NCBI RefSeq assembly: GCF_009982895.1
Contig: NZ_WXZL01000006.1
Coordinates: 62,001-126,000 of the forward strand
Reading direction: 5' to 3'
Length of the DNA stretch: 64,000 nt
Origin: Deinococcus alpinitundrae
GTDB taxonomy: Bacteria; Deinococcota; Deinococci; Deinococcales; Deinococcaceae
The position numbers were made by a program, and so were the translations under genes. Shown here in pieces: positions 45,053 to 56,765 of this stretch; positions within the stretch are counted from its first letter, which is position 1, and every line of letters starts with the position of its first letter. The notes beneath the pieces were generated by a model. That model made no database searches and had not been told where the DNA came from. It saw only the letters and a list, made by a program, of their open reading frames with translations.

Positions 45053-45211
45053 TCAGATTTTAACGGGTTCAGCAGCGCTGTTTGCCCGAGCCCCCTTCGT
45101 CTGCTCCGGTCGTCGGGGCGGTGGCGGCGCAGTGGTCTTCACAAGCAGCCACACCAGCACCAGCGTGGTGACGCCCAGCTTCAGAGTCTGCGCTTCCTCA
45201 GCCCAAAACAT
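45053..45211 (-). CDS. Second small membrane protein
   Basis: 52 residues (ATG at 45211). Hydrophobic segment LGVTTLVLVWLLV at about residues 12-24, then a Pro/Arg-rich tail ([13 protein letters not shown]). It lies 34 bp upstream of the other small membrane ORF on the same strand. No convincing promoter or ribosome binding site was found. Codon bias is good in the middle but weaker at the end. It could be a spurious frame; moderate support only. Confidence 0.45.
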   Translation of the reverse strand: MFWAEEAQTLKLGVTTLVLVWLLVKTTAPPPPRRPEQTKGARANSAAEPVKI

Positions 45212-45235
45212 TGAACATCACGACGAGACAACCGA

Positions 45236-45994
45236 CTACCCGATTGACACGGTGTTCAGGGCCGGTGAAGCCTGCATGTCTTCGTGCAGTGCCGCATCAT
45301 CAGGCAGGCTGACCACTCTGTTGCGCCCCGCCATCTTGGCGGCGTACAGTGCGCGGTCGGCGCGGGCCGTACAGCTCTGAATGTCGTCTTTAGCGCTGCA
45401 GCAGGTCAGGCCGAAGCTGGCGGTCACGCCCTGGCCGTGGCTCACTAGCACCACCCTGCAGTTGCACCCGGAGCAGGTTGCCAAACGAGCTGAAAAATTG
45501 CCCTTTCCACAGCAGGGCAGACCAGGGAACGAGCACGCTGAGCAGATACATTCCAGCCGAGAACAGCAGGGCCTGCCGGTTCCCGAACATCAGGAAGGCC
45601 AGAATAGCCAGGGGCGTCAGTAGCCAGTAGGCCGAGCTGGCGAGCCAGACGACTTGAGCCGGATCGTCGGTGACGGTCAACAGCAACTGGGACAGCACGA
45701 TCAGTGCGTTCACGGCGAAGACGGCCCGCTCGGCCACCACCAGGGCTTGGTCTGCAGCAGCCACCAGGCGGCCCAGGCACACAGCGGGAGCTGCGCTAGG
45801 ACCATGCCCACCTGTCCGTAATCGGGCGACGGACTGCTGAGCTGGGTCAGCAGCACGATCACAATGACGCCCATGCCCAGCGCGATTGCCCACAGATAGA
45901 CCCGCCGTCTCAGATCGCTGGAGGTCGGCGCAAGCCGCGAGTGACGGGCCTGAGCGGGCAACTCTGAAGGTCGGCGCTGCTCATGGATGGGCAT
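45236..45994 (-). pseudogene. Decayed membrane-anchored GGDEF (diguanylate cyclase) gene
   Basis: Starting at the ATG at 45994, the frame encodes MPIHEQRRPSELPAQ and membrane helices up to about 45750. The reading then continues in a different frame (VVAERAVFAVNALIVLSQLL ... WSALLWKGQFFSSFGNLLRV) to about 45490. The last part, in a third frame (45236-45430), is the end of a GGDEF domain: GVTASFGLTCCSAKDDIQSC and ARADRALYAAKMAGRNRVVS. The catalytic GGDEF core between is missing. So there are two frame breaks and an internal deletion of roughly 100 codons; the gene cannot make an active cyclase. Confidence 0.75.
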
Positions 45995-46110
45995 CTCTGT
46001 GTCTACAGTACGCCTGAAACGCCCGAGGGGTTGCTGAAGAAACTCACCCCCCAGACCAACTCGGCATCGCCTGCCCTGATGTGCACATCTAGACCTTTCT
46101 CGACTGCCCC

Positions 46111-46140
46111 TTGACCCCCGAGCCGCCCCACGCGTAAGCT
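46111..46140 (+). promoter_or_regulatory. Promoter of the ilvBN leader
   Basis: TTGACC (46111-46116), 18-nt spacer, TAAGCT (46135-46140). The leader-peptide ATG lies 6 nt after the -10 box. Confidence 0.75.
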
Positions 46141-46146
46141 GAAACC

Positions 46147-46209
46147 ATGTACGCAAACGCGGCTGCCCTCGTGGTAGTAATTCTTGGCTCCGGGGGTTCA
46201 CGGCGCTAA
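46147..46209 (+). CDS. ilvL: Branched-chain leader peptide of the ilvBN operon
   Basis: 20 codons reading MYANAAA then Leu-Val-Val-Val-Ile-Leu (CTC GTG GTA GTA ATT CTT, 46168-46185), then GSGGSRR and TAA. All three branched-chain amino acids are present in one run. The ATG is 6 nt after a -10 box (TAAGCT), so the message is leaderless. It precedes a very strong terminator and ilvB. This matches the leader peptides of ilv attenuators in other bacteria, but here without a ribosome binding site. Confidence 0.85.
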   Translation: MYANAAALVVVILGSGGSRR

Positions 46210-46261
46210 GTTCCGCGTGACGTTGTAACCCCCCGCCCCACACCCAGGGCGGGGGGTTTTT
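46191..46261 (+). promoter_or_regulatory. Branched-chain amino acid attenuator
   Basis: Terminator: AACCCCCCGCCC (46227-46238) with GGGCGGGGGGTT (46247-46258), a perfect 12-bp stem followed by TTTTT. Antiterminator: GGGGGTT (46192-46198), inside the leader peptide just after the regulatory codons, can pair with AACCCCC (46227-46233). A stalled ribosome at 46168-46185 would leave this segment available. Confidence 0.78.
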
Positions 46262-46303
46262 GCGTAGGGGCAAGGCAGGACAGCTTCAACAGGAGATCAG
46301 CGC

Positions 46304-48115
46304 ATGACCCAGCCAGACCCGATCCAGCCCGATTCAGACCAGCGAGGCCAGCCGCAACCGACGGTGCCGGACATGACCGGCGCGAAGGCGCTATGGGCGA
46401 CCCTGGCCGCACATGGCATCAACACGGTGTTCGGTTACCCCGGCGGCGCGATCATGCCGGTGTACGACGCCCTGACCTACTACCCGGAGGTGCGCCACAT
46501 CCTGGCCCGCCACGAGCAGGGGGCCATTCACGCGGCGGAAGGCTGGGCCAAGGCGACTGGCCAGATCGGCGTGTGCATCGCCACCTCCGGCCCCGGTGCG
46601 ACCAACCTGGTCACCGGGCTGGCCGACGCCATGATGGACAACGTACCGCTCTTGGCAATCACTGGCAACGTGGCGCGGCATCTGATGGGCACCGACGCTT
46701 TTCAGGAAGCCGACATCACCGGCATTACCCTGCCGATCACCAAGCACAACTATGTGGTGACTGACCCCGACGAGCTGCCGATGATCATCGCCGAGGCCAT
46801 CCGCATCGCCCGCTCGGGGCGGCCCGGCCCGGTGCTGGTGGACATCCCCAAGGACGTGCAACTGGCTGCCTTTCACGGCGAGCTGGTGCGCCCGCAGGCG
46901 ACTCCTGAAATGCCCGCGCCGCGTCCCGAGGCCATCGCGGCGGCACTCGAACTGCTCAAGTCAGCGCAGAAGCCGGTGCTGATGGTGGGTGGCGGCGCGC
47001 AGGGCGCGTCCAAAGAGATCACCGCGTTTGCCCGCGCCTGGCAGATCCCCACCATCACCACCCTGATGGGTCTGGGTGCATTTCCGGCCTCGGACCCGCT
47101 GTGGCTCGGCATGCCGGGCATGCACGGCAGCGTGGCCGCCAACCACGCCATCAGCCAGGCCGACGTGCTGATCGGCTTCGGGCTGAGATTCGACGACCGG
47201 GTGACCGGCCGGGTCAAGGATTTCGCGCCGCAGGCCCAGATTATTCATGTGGACCTCGACGCCGCCGAGATCGGCAAGATCGTGCGTGCCCATCTGCCGG
47301 TCAGGGCCGACGCGGCGCAGGCCGCTGTGGCGCTGACCGGGGACGCGGTGCCGTTCGAGCGGCCCGAATGGAATGCCCAGCTCGCCGAGTGGAAGACGCG
47401 CGGCGAACACCCGACCACCTGGGGTGCAGCGCAGGCGGTGCGGCAGGTCGTGGCCCGCCTGCGCCCCGACGACATCCTGACCACCGACGTGGGCCAGCAC
47501 CAGATGCTCGCCGCCCAGCTCGCCCGCTTCGAGAAGCCGCGAAGATGGCTGACCTCCGGTGGCCTGGGCACCATGGGCTTCGGCTTTCCGGCGGGGCTGG
47601 GCGCGGCGATGGCCGAACCCCAGGTGACCAGCATCGTGATCGCGGGCGACGGCGGCTTTCAGATGACGGCCCAGGAGCTCGCCACCCTGACCAAGTACGA
47701 CATCCGCAACGTCAAAATCTGCATCATCAACAACTCGTACCTGGGCATGGTGCGCCAGTGGCAGGAGCTGTTTCACGAGAAGCGCTACTCGGAAGTTTAC
47801 CTGGGTGATTCCAATCCCGATTTCCTCAAGCTCGCCGACGCTTACAACATCAGGGGCTGGCGGGCCGACAACTCCGGCGATCTGGAAAGCGCGATCGACG
47901 CCTGGCTCTCGCACGACGGCTCGGCCCTCCTGGAAGTTGTGGTGCCCAATGAGCACGGCGTCTTCCCGATGGTTCCGGCGGGTGCGGCGCTCTACGAGAT
48001 GATCGAGAACGAACCGGTGAAGGTGCCGGACCTGGGAGAGAAGATGAACACCCTCGCCAGCAACACCGCTGTCAGCGAAGTCAGCAGCGAGAGGAAGACG
48101 GAGGCCAGCCCGTGA
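46304..48115 (+). CDS. ilvB: Acetolactate synthase large subunit
   Basis: 603 residues. TPP-dependent enzyme making acetolactate or acetohydroxybutyrate for valine, leucine and isoleucine. Catalytic glutamate in ARHEQGAIHAAEGWAKATG, FAD-type middle domain, and the TPP/Mg motif GDGGFQMTAQELATLTKYDI ending in NNS. An N-terminal 20-residue hydrophilic extension precedes the conserved MTGAKALWATLA. AGGAGA lies 8 nt before the ATG. Downstream of the branched-chain attenuator and overlapping ilvN by 4 nt. Confidence 0.96.
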   Translation: MTQPDPIQPDSDQRGQPQPTVPDMTGAKALWATLAAHGINTVFGYPGGAIMPVYDALTYYPEVRHILARHEQGAIHAAEGWAKATGQIGVCIATSGPGATNLVTGLADAMMDNVPLLAITGNVARHLMGTDAFQEADITGITLPITKHNYVVTDPDELPMIIAEAIRIARSGRPGPVLVDIPKDVQLAAFHGELVRPQATPEMPAPRPEAIAAALELLKSAQKPVLMVGGGAQGASKEITAFARAWQIPTITTLMGLGAFPASDPLWLGMPGMHGSVAANHAISQADVLIGFGLRFDDRVTGRVKDFAPQAQIIHVDLDAAEIGKIVRAHLPVRADAAQAAVALTGDAVPFERPEWNAQLAEWKTRGEHPTTWGAAQAVRQVVARLRPDDILTTDVGQHQMLAAQLARFEKPRRWLTSGGLGTMGFGFPAGLGAAMAEPQVTSIVIAGDGGFQMTAQELATLTKYDIRNVKICIINNSYLGMVRQWQELFHEKRYSEVYLGDSNPDFLKLADAYNIRGWRADNSGDLESAIDAWLSHDGSALLEVVVPNEHGVFPMVPAGAALYEMIENEPVKVPDLGEKMNTLASNTAVSEVSSERKTEASP

Positions 48116-48726
48116 CGTCACCGATCCAGCCCACTCCCGACCACCTCGTGTCCGCCCTGGTGCGCGACGAACCCCGCGTACTGACCCGCATCACGTCTCT
48201 CTTCGGGCGGCGCGGCTACAACATCAAGAGCCTCAGCGTGGGCACCACCGAGATGCCCGGTGTGTCGCGCATGACCTTCGTGGTCAGCGGCGATAGGGGG
48301 GTGGTCGAGCAGGCCATGAAGCAGCTCGACAAGCTCCACGATGTGGTGAAGATTATCGATCACAGCCTGGAGAAGTTCGTGGACCGCGAGCTGGTGCTGG
48401 TCAAGGTGCGCGTCGAGAATACGGACCGCCGCATCGAGATTCGTCAGATGGCCGAGGATTTCCGCGCCCGCATCGTGGACGCCGGACACCACGCCCTGAC
48501 CTTCGAGGTGACCGGCGACGAGGGCAAGATCACTGCCTTCATCGAGCAGATGCGGCCTTTCGGCATCCTCGAAACCATGCGGACCGGGCGCATCGCCCTG
48601 ACGCGCGGCAGCAACGCCGACATTCCCAGCCACATCTACCACGAGGGCGAAACCCAGACGCTGGAGCCGCTGCTGCAAAGCGCGCCGCGCGAGGGCAAGG
48701 CGCGGGAAGTCAACAACCTGTTTTGA
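48112..48726 (+). CDS. ilvN: Acetolactate synthase regulatory subunit
   Basis: 204 residues starting at a GTG that overlaps the ilvB stop (GTGA). The N-terminal ACT domain HLVSALVRDEPRVLTRITSL with FGRRGYNIKSLSVG binds the feedback inhibitor valine, and the C-terminal half resembles the ALS small-subunit domain. GGAGG about 8 nt upstream. Partner of IlvB. Confidence 0.95.
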   Translation: MTSPIQPTPDHLVSALVRDEPRVLTRITSLFGRRGYNIKSLSVGTTEMPGVSRMTFVVSGDRGVVEQAMKQLDKLHDVVKIIDHSLEKFVDRELVLVKVRVENTDRRIEIRQMAEDFRARIVDAGHHALTFEVTGDEGKITAFIEQMRPFGILETMRTGRIALTRGSNADIPSHIYHEGETQTLEPLLQSAPREGKAREVNNLF

Positions 48727-48778
48727 GCGATACGGCCTGCGGGCTAGAAAGCATGGGTGGGCGTGAGCGCCAACGCTC

Positions 48779-48822
48779 TATAGTCGTTTCTGCTGCTTTC
48801 GGCCCAAAGCCCAGGGCTTTTT
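48779..48822 (+). promoter_or_regulatory. Possible ilvC promoter and competing hairpins
   Basis: TATAGT (48779-48784) is a good -10 box, with a poor -35. Just downstream, GCTTT (48795-48799) can pair with AAAGC (48806-48810), and AAAGCC (48806-48811) can instead pair with GGCTTT (48815-48820), followed by TTG. The second is a small terminator-like hairpin. Either ilvBN ends here or this is a second, weaker attenuator before ilvC. Confidence 0.4.
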
Positions 48823-48867
48823 GTTCCCAGCCTGGCGGCAAGAGAACCCCCATTCAAGGAGATCGAC

Positions 48868-49878
<1,011 letters not shown>

Positions 49879-49895
49879 ACGCTCAGCGCGCCCGG

Positions 49896-49930
49896 CGGCC
49901 CGACCTCCCCGATGTGGAGAGCGGGCCGTT
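49896..49930 (+). terminator. Terminator after ilvC
   Basis: CGGCCCG (49896-49902) with CGGGCCG (49922-49928), extended by CTCC/GGAG inside, followed by TTTG. Confidence 0.65.
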
Positions 49931-50086
49931 TGCCTTGCCCAGCGTCCGCTTCGTCGGCATTCCACTGCTGATCCATGACTGCTCAAGGTGCTGTGACCCG
50001 GCCTCCTGCGGTGCTTCCCGCTGCACCCTCACGCCCCCCACTGGCCGCTGCCCAAGCGCCGCACCGTGACGTAAACTGAAGCCAGA

Positions 50087-51007
50087 ATGACTTTTCCCTC
50101 CCCCGAACGTTCCCTGCCCCTGATCGTCAGTGCGGGCGAAGCCCTGACCGACCTCGTCACCGCTGGAGGCAACCAGTGGACCGCCCACCCCGGCGGTGCG
50201 GCTTGGAACGTGGCCCGCGCCTGCGCCCGACTGGGCGTGCCGAGCGCATTTGCCGGAGCGGTGGGTCAGGACAATTTCGGTGACGATCTGGTGCGCGCGT
50301 CAATAGAAGCGGACCTTGATCCGCGCTTCTTGCAGCGCTTTCCATCACCCACCCTGATGGCGGTGGTGTATTCGGCCAACCCGCCCGCCTACCGCTTTCT
50401 GGGCGAGAACAGCGCCGATCTGATGTTCGACCCCGGTCACCTGCCGGGCGGCTGGCTCGGCGCGGCCCGCTGGCTGCATGTGGGCGGGATCAGCTTGGTG
50501 CGCTGGCCGCTGGCCGACACGCTGCTGGGCCTGATCGAGAACGCCCGCGCGGCGGGCACGCACATCAGCTTCGATCCCAACGCCCGCATCGTTCACCGCA
50601 ACCCCGCCTACCTGCCGGTGTTCGAGGCGGTGGTCAAGCGCTCAGACCTGATCAAGTTCAGCGACGAGGACCTGGCCTTCTTCTTCGCCGGGCAATCCGA
50701 AGATGACGCCCTGCGTTACCTGCGCGGCCTCAATCCGCACGCGCCGATCATCGTGACGCGCGGGGGCCTGGGCGCGAGCCTGTACCATTCGGCGGGCCGG
50801 GTCGATCTGCCCACGCTGCCAGTCACGGTGGCCGACACGGTCGGTGCGGGCGACGCGCTGTGCGCCGGGCTGCTGGTCAGCGCCACCCAACAGCCGCAGG
50901 CCCTGTGGACCGAGCACCTTCAGATGGGCCTCAAGGCGGCGGCAGTGGCCTGTTCGCACCCTGGAGCCTACGCCCCGACCCCCGAGGACATCGCGGCGCT
51001 GAGCTAG
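50087..51007 (+). CDS. PfkB family carbohydrate kinase (fructokinase-like)
   Basis: 306 residues with the ribokinase-fold signatures: [10 protein letters not shown] at the start, [20 protein letters not shown], and the anion-hole/catalytic motif [17 protein letters not shown]. It phosphorylates a sugar or nucleoside; the sequence is closest in pattern to bacterial fructokinases. TAAACT lies 9 nt before the ATG, giving a very short or no leader. The next gene begins 8 bp after its stop, with its -10 box overlapping the stop codon. Confidence 0.88.
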   Translation: MTFPSPERSLPLIVSAGEALTDLVTAGGNQWTAHPGGAAWNVARACARLGVPSAFAGAVGQDNFGDDLVRASIEADLDPRFLQRFPSPTLMAVVYSANPPAYRFLGENSADLMFDPGHLPGGWLGAARWLHVGGISLVRWPLADTLLGLIENARAAGTHISFDPNARIVHRNPAYLPVFEAVVKRSDLIKFSDEDLAFFFAGQSEDDALRYLRGLNPHAPIIVTRGGLGASLYHSAGRVDLPTLPVTVADTVGAGDALCAGLLVSATQQPQALWTEHLQMGLKAAAVACSHPGAYAPTPEDIAALS

Positions 51008-51015
51008 GCTGAAGC

Positions 51016-51891
51016 GTGCCCGCCCAACCTGAGCCTACCCTGCCCAAACCTGCTCTGCCCGACCACCGCAGTGCCTGGCGGCGCAGGCTGGGCGATCTGA
51101 TTTTCGGCCTGGACACGCCGCTGGCCCGCGCCTACGACGTGGCATTGATCGCCACCATCGGTTTGAGCGTCTTCAGCGTGATGGTGGAAACCGTCGCCAG
51201 CCTGCAACCGGTGTTCGGCAGGGTCCTGCGCGATCTGGAATGGATCTTTACCGTGGCCTTTACCCTCGATTACCTGGGCCGGCTCATCAGTGCCCGGCGG
51301 CCCTGGCATTACGCCCGCAGCTTTTACGGCGTCGTCGATCTGCTGAGCATCTTGCCCTCATACCTGGCGCTGTTCTTCTTCGGCACCCAGTACCTGCTGG
51401 TCATCCGGGTGCTGCGGGTGCTGCGGCTGTTCCGGGTCTTCAAGCTCACCCGCTACCTCTCTGAGGCTGATCTGCTGGGTGAAGCGCTGCGGGCCAGCCG
51501 CGCCAAGATCACGGTGTTCATGGTCACGGTGCTGTCGCTGGTGCTGGTGTTCGGCACGCTGATGTACCTCATCGAAGGCCCCAAACATGGCTTTACCAGC
51601 ATTCCCACCAGCGTTTACTGGGCAGTCGTGACCATCTCTACCGTCGGTTACGGCGACATCTCGCCGCAAACGCCGCTGGGCAAACTGGTGGCCAGCGTGG
51701 CGATGCTGTTCGGCTACGGCATCATCGCGGTGCCCACCGGCATCGTCACGGCCGGCCTGGTGCGTGCCCAGGAGCGGCGGCGGCTCGACGCCTGCCCGCA
51801 GTGCGGTCTGACCGGCCATGAACCCGATGCCCGGCACTGCAAGCGCTGCGGCGCGTTGCTGCGCCCGGCAGCTCCGGAAACCGAACCATAA
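51016..51891 (+). CDS. Voltage-gated potassium channel with C-terminal zinc ribbon
   Basis: 291 residues. Six transmembrane helices with an S4 voltage sensor carrying regularly spaced arginines (RVLRVLRLFRVFKLTRY, 131-147) and the K+ selectivity filter TVGYGD (209-214) in the pore loop. The C-terminus is a zinc ribbon with Cys260, Cys263, Cys275 and Cys278 (CPQCG ... CKRCG). Start is a GTG with TAGGCT 5 nt upstream; the TAG of that box is the stop codon of the kinase gene. The added zinc ribbon is uncommon in this family. Confidence 0.9.
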   Translation: MPAQPEPTLPKPALPDHRSAWRRRLGDLIFGLDTPLARAYDVALIATIGLSVFSVMVETVASLQPVFGRVLRDLEWIFTVAFTLDYLGRLISARRPWHYARSFYGVVDLLSILPSYLALFFFGTQYLLVIRVLRVLRLFRVFKLTRYLSEADLLGEALRASRAKITVFMVTVLSLVLVFGTLMYLIEGPKHGFTSIPTSVYWAVVTISTVGYGDISPQTPLGKLVASVAMLFGYGIIAVPTGIVTAGLVRAQERRRLDACPQCGLTGHEPDARHCKRCGALLRPAAPETEP

Positions 51892-51917
51892 AACCCCCGA
51901 GCCTTTCGGCTGGGGGG
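51890..51917 (-). terminator. Terminator of the rplJL transcript
   Basis: On the minus strand CCCCC-AGCC (from 51916 to 51908) pairs with GGCT-CGGGGG (51903-51894) through a GAAA loop, followed by TTTTATGG. Also lies at the end of the channel gene but lacks T on the plus strand. Confidence 0.8.
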
Positions 51918-51953
51918 CTGCACTCCCGGTTAAAGGGATCGTTCGCTGAACGG

Positions 51954-52316
51954 TTACTTCAGTTCGACTTTTGCGCCGGCGGCTTCGAGCTGGGCCTTGA
52001 GCTTCTCGGCCTCGTCCTTGTTGATGCCTTCCTTGAGCGCGCCGCCCTTCTCGCTCAGGTCCTTGGCTTCCTTGAGCCCCAGACCGGTGATGGCGCGGAT
52101 TTCCTTAATCACGTTGATCTTGGAAGCTCCGGCATCGATCAGGACCACGTCGAACTCGGTCTTCTCTTCGGCCACCGGGCCAGCGGCGGCGGGACCAGCC
52201 ACGGCGACGGCGGCGGTCACGTTGAACTTCTCCTTGATGGCGTCGATCAGGTCGGCCAGTTCGAGGAGGGTGATGTTGGAGAGATCGTCGAGAAACTGCT
52301 CTTTGTTAAACGCCAT
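51954..52316 (-). CDS. rplL: 50S ribosomal protein L7/L12
   Basis: 120 residues, [20 protein letters not shown] at the N-terminal dimerisation domain, an Ala/Gly/Pro hinge, and the factor-binding C-terminal domain ([34 protein letters not shown]). Multiple copies form the ribosome stalk with L10. Downstream of rplJ on the same strand and followed by a strong terminator. Confidence 0.97.
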   Translation of the reverse strand: MAFNKEQFLDDLSNITLLELADLIDAIKEKFNVTAAVAVAGPAAAGPVAEEKTEFDVVLIDAGASKINVIKEIRAITGLGLKEAKDLSEKGGALKEGINKDEAEKLKAQLEAAGAKVELK

Positions 52317-52394
52317 GATGAAGCTCCTTTGGGGTGCTGTGATTTGAGGGGTTGTGATTTGGAGTGGAAGGAAAGCTGCGAAAGCCCGGAAGGC

Positions 52395-52886
52395 TCAGGC
52401 CGCAGCTTCTTCGAGCTGGGTCTTGTATGCTTCCAGAATCCCCACGAAGTTGCTCTGGTGAGCGCCCAGCACGCCGACAAGTTCGGAGTAGAGCTGGTCT
52501 TTGGTGCCCAGGCTGGCGAGGCGCGCCACGGTGGCGAGGTCAACGCGCTTGCCTTCAAGGAAGCCCGCCTTCATGGCCGGGATGCCCTTGTCGTTGGTCT
52601 TGGCCGACTCGCTGAGCATCTTGGCGACGCCAGCAGGATCGTCCTGGGCCACCACGATGGCGCTCGGTCCTTTGAGGGCGTCGCTGAAATCGGTCTCGCC
52701 CAGCGCCAGGTTGATTAGGGTGTTCTTGGCGACGATGATGCGCCCACCCTTGTCGACGACCTGCTTTCGCAGCGCGCCGAGCTGACCGGCACTGAGGCCC
52801 TGGTAATCGACAACGAAGAATGTCTCGATGCCTTCCAGGGACGCTTTCAGCGTGGCCAGAATGTCTTGGTTGCGTTGGTTCGGCAT
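52395..52886 (-). CDS. rplJ: 50S ribosomal protein L10
   Basis: 163 residues. [20 protein letters not shown] and [19 protein letters not shown] are typical, and the C-terminal helix binds L12 dimers. The start is the ATG at 52886, with AGGAGG 11-12 nt upstream; a longer frame to 52931 covers the untranslated leader. It is preceded by an L10-type leader structure, so L10 probably represses its own synthesis. Confidence 0.96.
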   Translation of the reverse strand: MPNQRNQDILATLKASLEGIETFFVVDYQGLSAGQLGALRKQVVDKGGRIIVAKNTLINLALGETDFSDALKGPSAIVVAQDDPAGVAKMLSESAKTNDKGIPAMKAGFLEGKRVDLATVARLASLGTKDQLYSELVGVLGAHQSNFVGILEAYKTQLEEAAA

Positions 52887-52973
52887 AAGGTGCGAACCTC
52901 CTTCTTGAAACGAAAAACGCTTTGAAGTCAAAACTTGAAGCGTCGAGTCCGGTGCGCGTGAGGCGCGTTCCGA

Positions 52974-53045
52974 ACAGCTCGGCGGGCAGGGTTTAAACCT
53001 TGTGGGGCTGTCAACCTTGGCAAAGGTACCCGCTGTCTACGGTGC
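52974..53045 (-). promoter_or_regulatory. L10 autoregulatory mRNA leader
   Basis: On the minus strand CCGTAGACAGCGGGT (53042-53028) and, some 50 nt later, CCTGCCCGCCGAGCTG match the paired conserved segments of known L10 leaders (CGTAGAC and GCCTGCCGAGGT elements). The two segments can form the kink-turn-bearing stem that binds L10(L12)4. Confidence 0.65.
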
Positions 53046-53142
53046 CGCGAACGAAGGTGCCTGAATGCACCGGGGTGCCGAAATTGGGACGGGGAAGACG
53101 GGGTGTTGCCTTGGCCTTCTCCGGAAGAACTTTAAGTCGGGA

Positions 53143-54268
<1,126 letters not shown>

Positions 54269-54374
54269 TTCTTCTCCTTAGCTCCCCCGCACGGGTTGCC
54301 GGCTGGCCGGGACGTGGTTGGGGTGCTGACGCTAAGCTCCGCCACGTCAAAAACGCGGCAGCAACTTTTTAATT

Positions 54375-54947
54375 TTACTTGCTGATCTGCGAGAAGTCCA
54401 GCTCAACCGGCGTCTCGCGCCCGAAGATACTGACCAGCACCTTGACCTTGGCCTGACTCAGGTTGACCTCGCTGACCACGCCGCTGAAATCGGCGAACGG
54501 ACCGGTCGTGACGCGCACCATGTCGCCCGCCTTGAAATCGGCCTTGACACGTGGCGCGGCAGCCACCTCGGCCTGCTGGGTCACGCCCACTGAGACGAGC
54601 AGGCGCTGCACCTCGTCTTGCGCCAGCGGCACCGGGTAAGTGGTGGTGCCGACAAAACCCGTCACGCCGGGGGTGTTACGTACCGTCTCCCAGCTCTCGC
54701 CGAGTTCGCCGGGCGAATCGTCGTCCTCGATGTCCATTTGCACGAAAACGTAGCCGGGAAACAGCAGTCGCTCGACGGTTTCTTTCTTGCCGCCCTCGCG
54801 CAACTCCACGGCCTTCTCGCTGGGCTGCAACACCTGGAAGATCTTGGTGCCCTGCATGCCGAGCTTGCGGGCACGCTCCATCAAGGTCTTCTCGACCCGT
54901 TCTTCCTGGCCGATATAGGTATGCACGGCGTACCACTCGATGCTCAT
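54375..54947 (-). CDS. nusG: Transcription termination/antitermination protein NusG
   Basis: 190 residues. The N-terminal NGN domain [20 protein letters not shown] and [20 protein letters not shown] is followed by a KOW domain ([20 protein letters not shown]). Normal length. Start overlaps the secE stop by 4 nt (ATGA), so the genes are coupled. It links RNA polymerase with Rho or the ribosome. Confidence 0.97.
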   Translation of the reverse strand: MSIEWYAVHTYIGQEERVEKTLMERARKLGMQGTKIFQVLQPSEKAVELREGGKKETVERLLFPGYVFVQMDIEDDDSPGELGESWETVRNTPGVTGFVGTTTYPVPLAQDEVQRLLVSVGVTQQAEVAAAPRVKADFKAGDMVRVTTGPFADFSGVVSEVNLSQAKVKVLVSIFGRETPVELDFSQISK

Positions 54948-55123
54948 GGCAACACCAGTTTCACCAGCGCGCCGAAGACCTTGTCGAGCAGGAAGACAAT
55001 CAGGGTCAGGCCGATCACGAAGATCAGCACCGCCTGACTGCCCTCAAACACCTGCTCACGGGTCGGCCAGCTCACCCGCGAGAGTTCGCCCTGGGCGTCT
55101 TTGAAATACTGCACGATGTTCAT
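54944..55123 (-). CDS. secE: Preprotein translocase subunit SecE
   Basis: 59 residues, the short form of Sec[21 protein letters not shown] with the family signature [10 protein letters not shown], followed by one membrane segment ([19 protein letters not shown]). It stabilises SecY in the plasma membrane. Located just upstream of nusG, the usual arrangement, overlapping it by 4 nt. The gene is short enough to be missed by length filters. Confidence 0.95.
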   Translation of the reverse strand: MNIVQYFKDAQGELSRVSWPTREQVFEGSQAVLIFVIGLTLIVFLLDKVFGALVKLVLP

Positions 55124-55161
55124 GACCTCACCTCAAAGAAGGGCGAAAAAGAAATCGAAAC

Positions 55162-55196
55162 CGCCCCCGGTGCGCTCTTACACCGCCACCGGGGCG
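55162..55196 (-). terminator. Hairpin between rpmG and secE
   Basis: CGCCCC(C)GGTG and CACCGGGGCG form a 10-bp stem with one bulge; on the minus strand it is followed by GTTTCGATTTCTTTTT. It may partly terminate or protect the rpmG transcript. Confidence 0.4.
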
Positions 55197-55205
55197 AGCG
55201 CGGGA

Positions 55206-55373
55206 TCAGACCTTTTTCTCCTTGAAGGGCACATGCTTCTTGGCCACCGGGTCGTACTTCTTGAGTTCCAGCTTGGCCTGGGTGTTGCGGCGGTTCTTGG
55301 TGGTGGTGTAGTAAAAGCCCGTGCCAGCGGTGCTTTCCATCTTGATAATCATGCGCGGTCCGTCTTTCGCCAT
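55206..55373 (-). CDS. rpmG: 50S ribosomal protein L33
   Basis: 55 residues: [20 protein letters not shown], then [20 protein letters not shown] and a lysine-rich end. It is the cysteine-free (zinc-independent) L33 type. A Shine-Dalgarno-like GGAGAAGG lies upstream. First gene of the secE-nusG-ribosomal transcript. Too short for common ORF cut-offs but unambiguous by sequence. Confidence 0.95.
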   Translation of the reverse strand: MAKDGPRMIIKMESTAGTGFYYTTTKNRRNTQAKLELKKYDPVAKKHVPFKEKKV

Positions 55374-55562
55374 GTTCCTTCTCCTTTTCGTCCGGCTGGT
55401 CGTGCGCCGCCTGGCGTGTGCGTGGGCGGGCCGACTGACCGAACTCCCAGTGTCCTCTGCCGCTTGGGGTGCTCCTGCCTGCCGGTCTCGGCGGTGAAGG
55501 AGCGCGGCCCTGGCGGCGGCGGCTGGCTGGTCAAGCCTGCCTTACGGCAGACAGCGCCCACG

Positions 55563-55591
55563 AGTATACGGTGAAGTGGGAGCGCTGTCCA
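55563..55591 (-). promoter_or_regulatory. Promoter of rpmG-secE-nusG
   Basis: On the minus strand TGGACA (55591-55586), 17-nt spacer, TATACT (55568-55563), a near-consensus sigma-70 promoter. It gives a leader of about 180 nt with a small TGCC/GGCA hairpin. Confidence 0.75.
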
Positions 55592-55640
55592 GCTGGGACC
55601 AGATTCTGTTCGGTACGAAATCAGCCGCTACACTCGTGGC

Positions 55641-56765
<1,125 letters not shown>

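Noticed and set aside
54300..54374. L1-binding regulatory site before rplK
   Set aside because: A hairpin is present, but I could not match the known L1 mRNA motif, so it is only mentioned under rplK.
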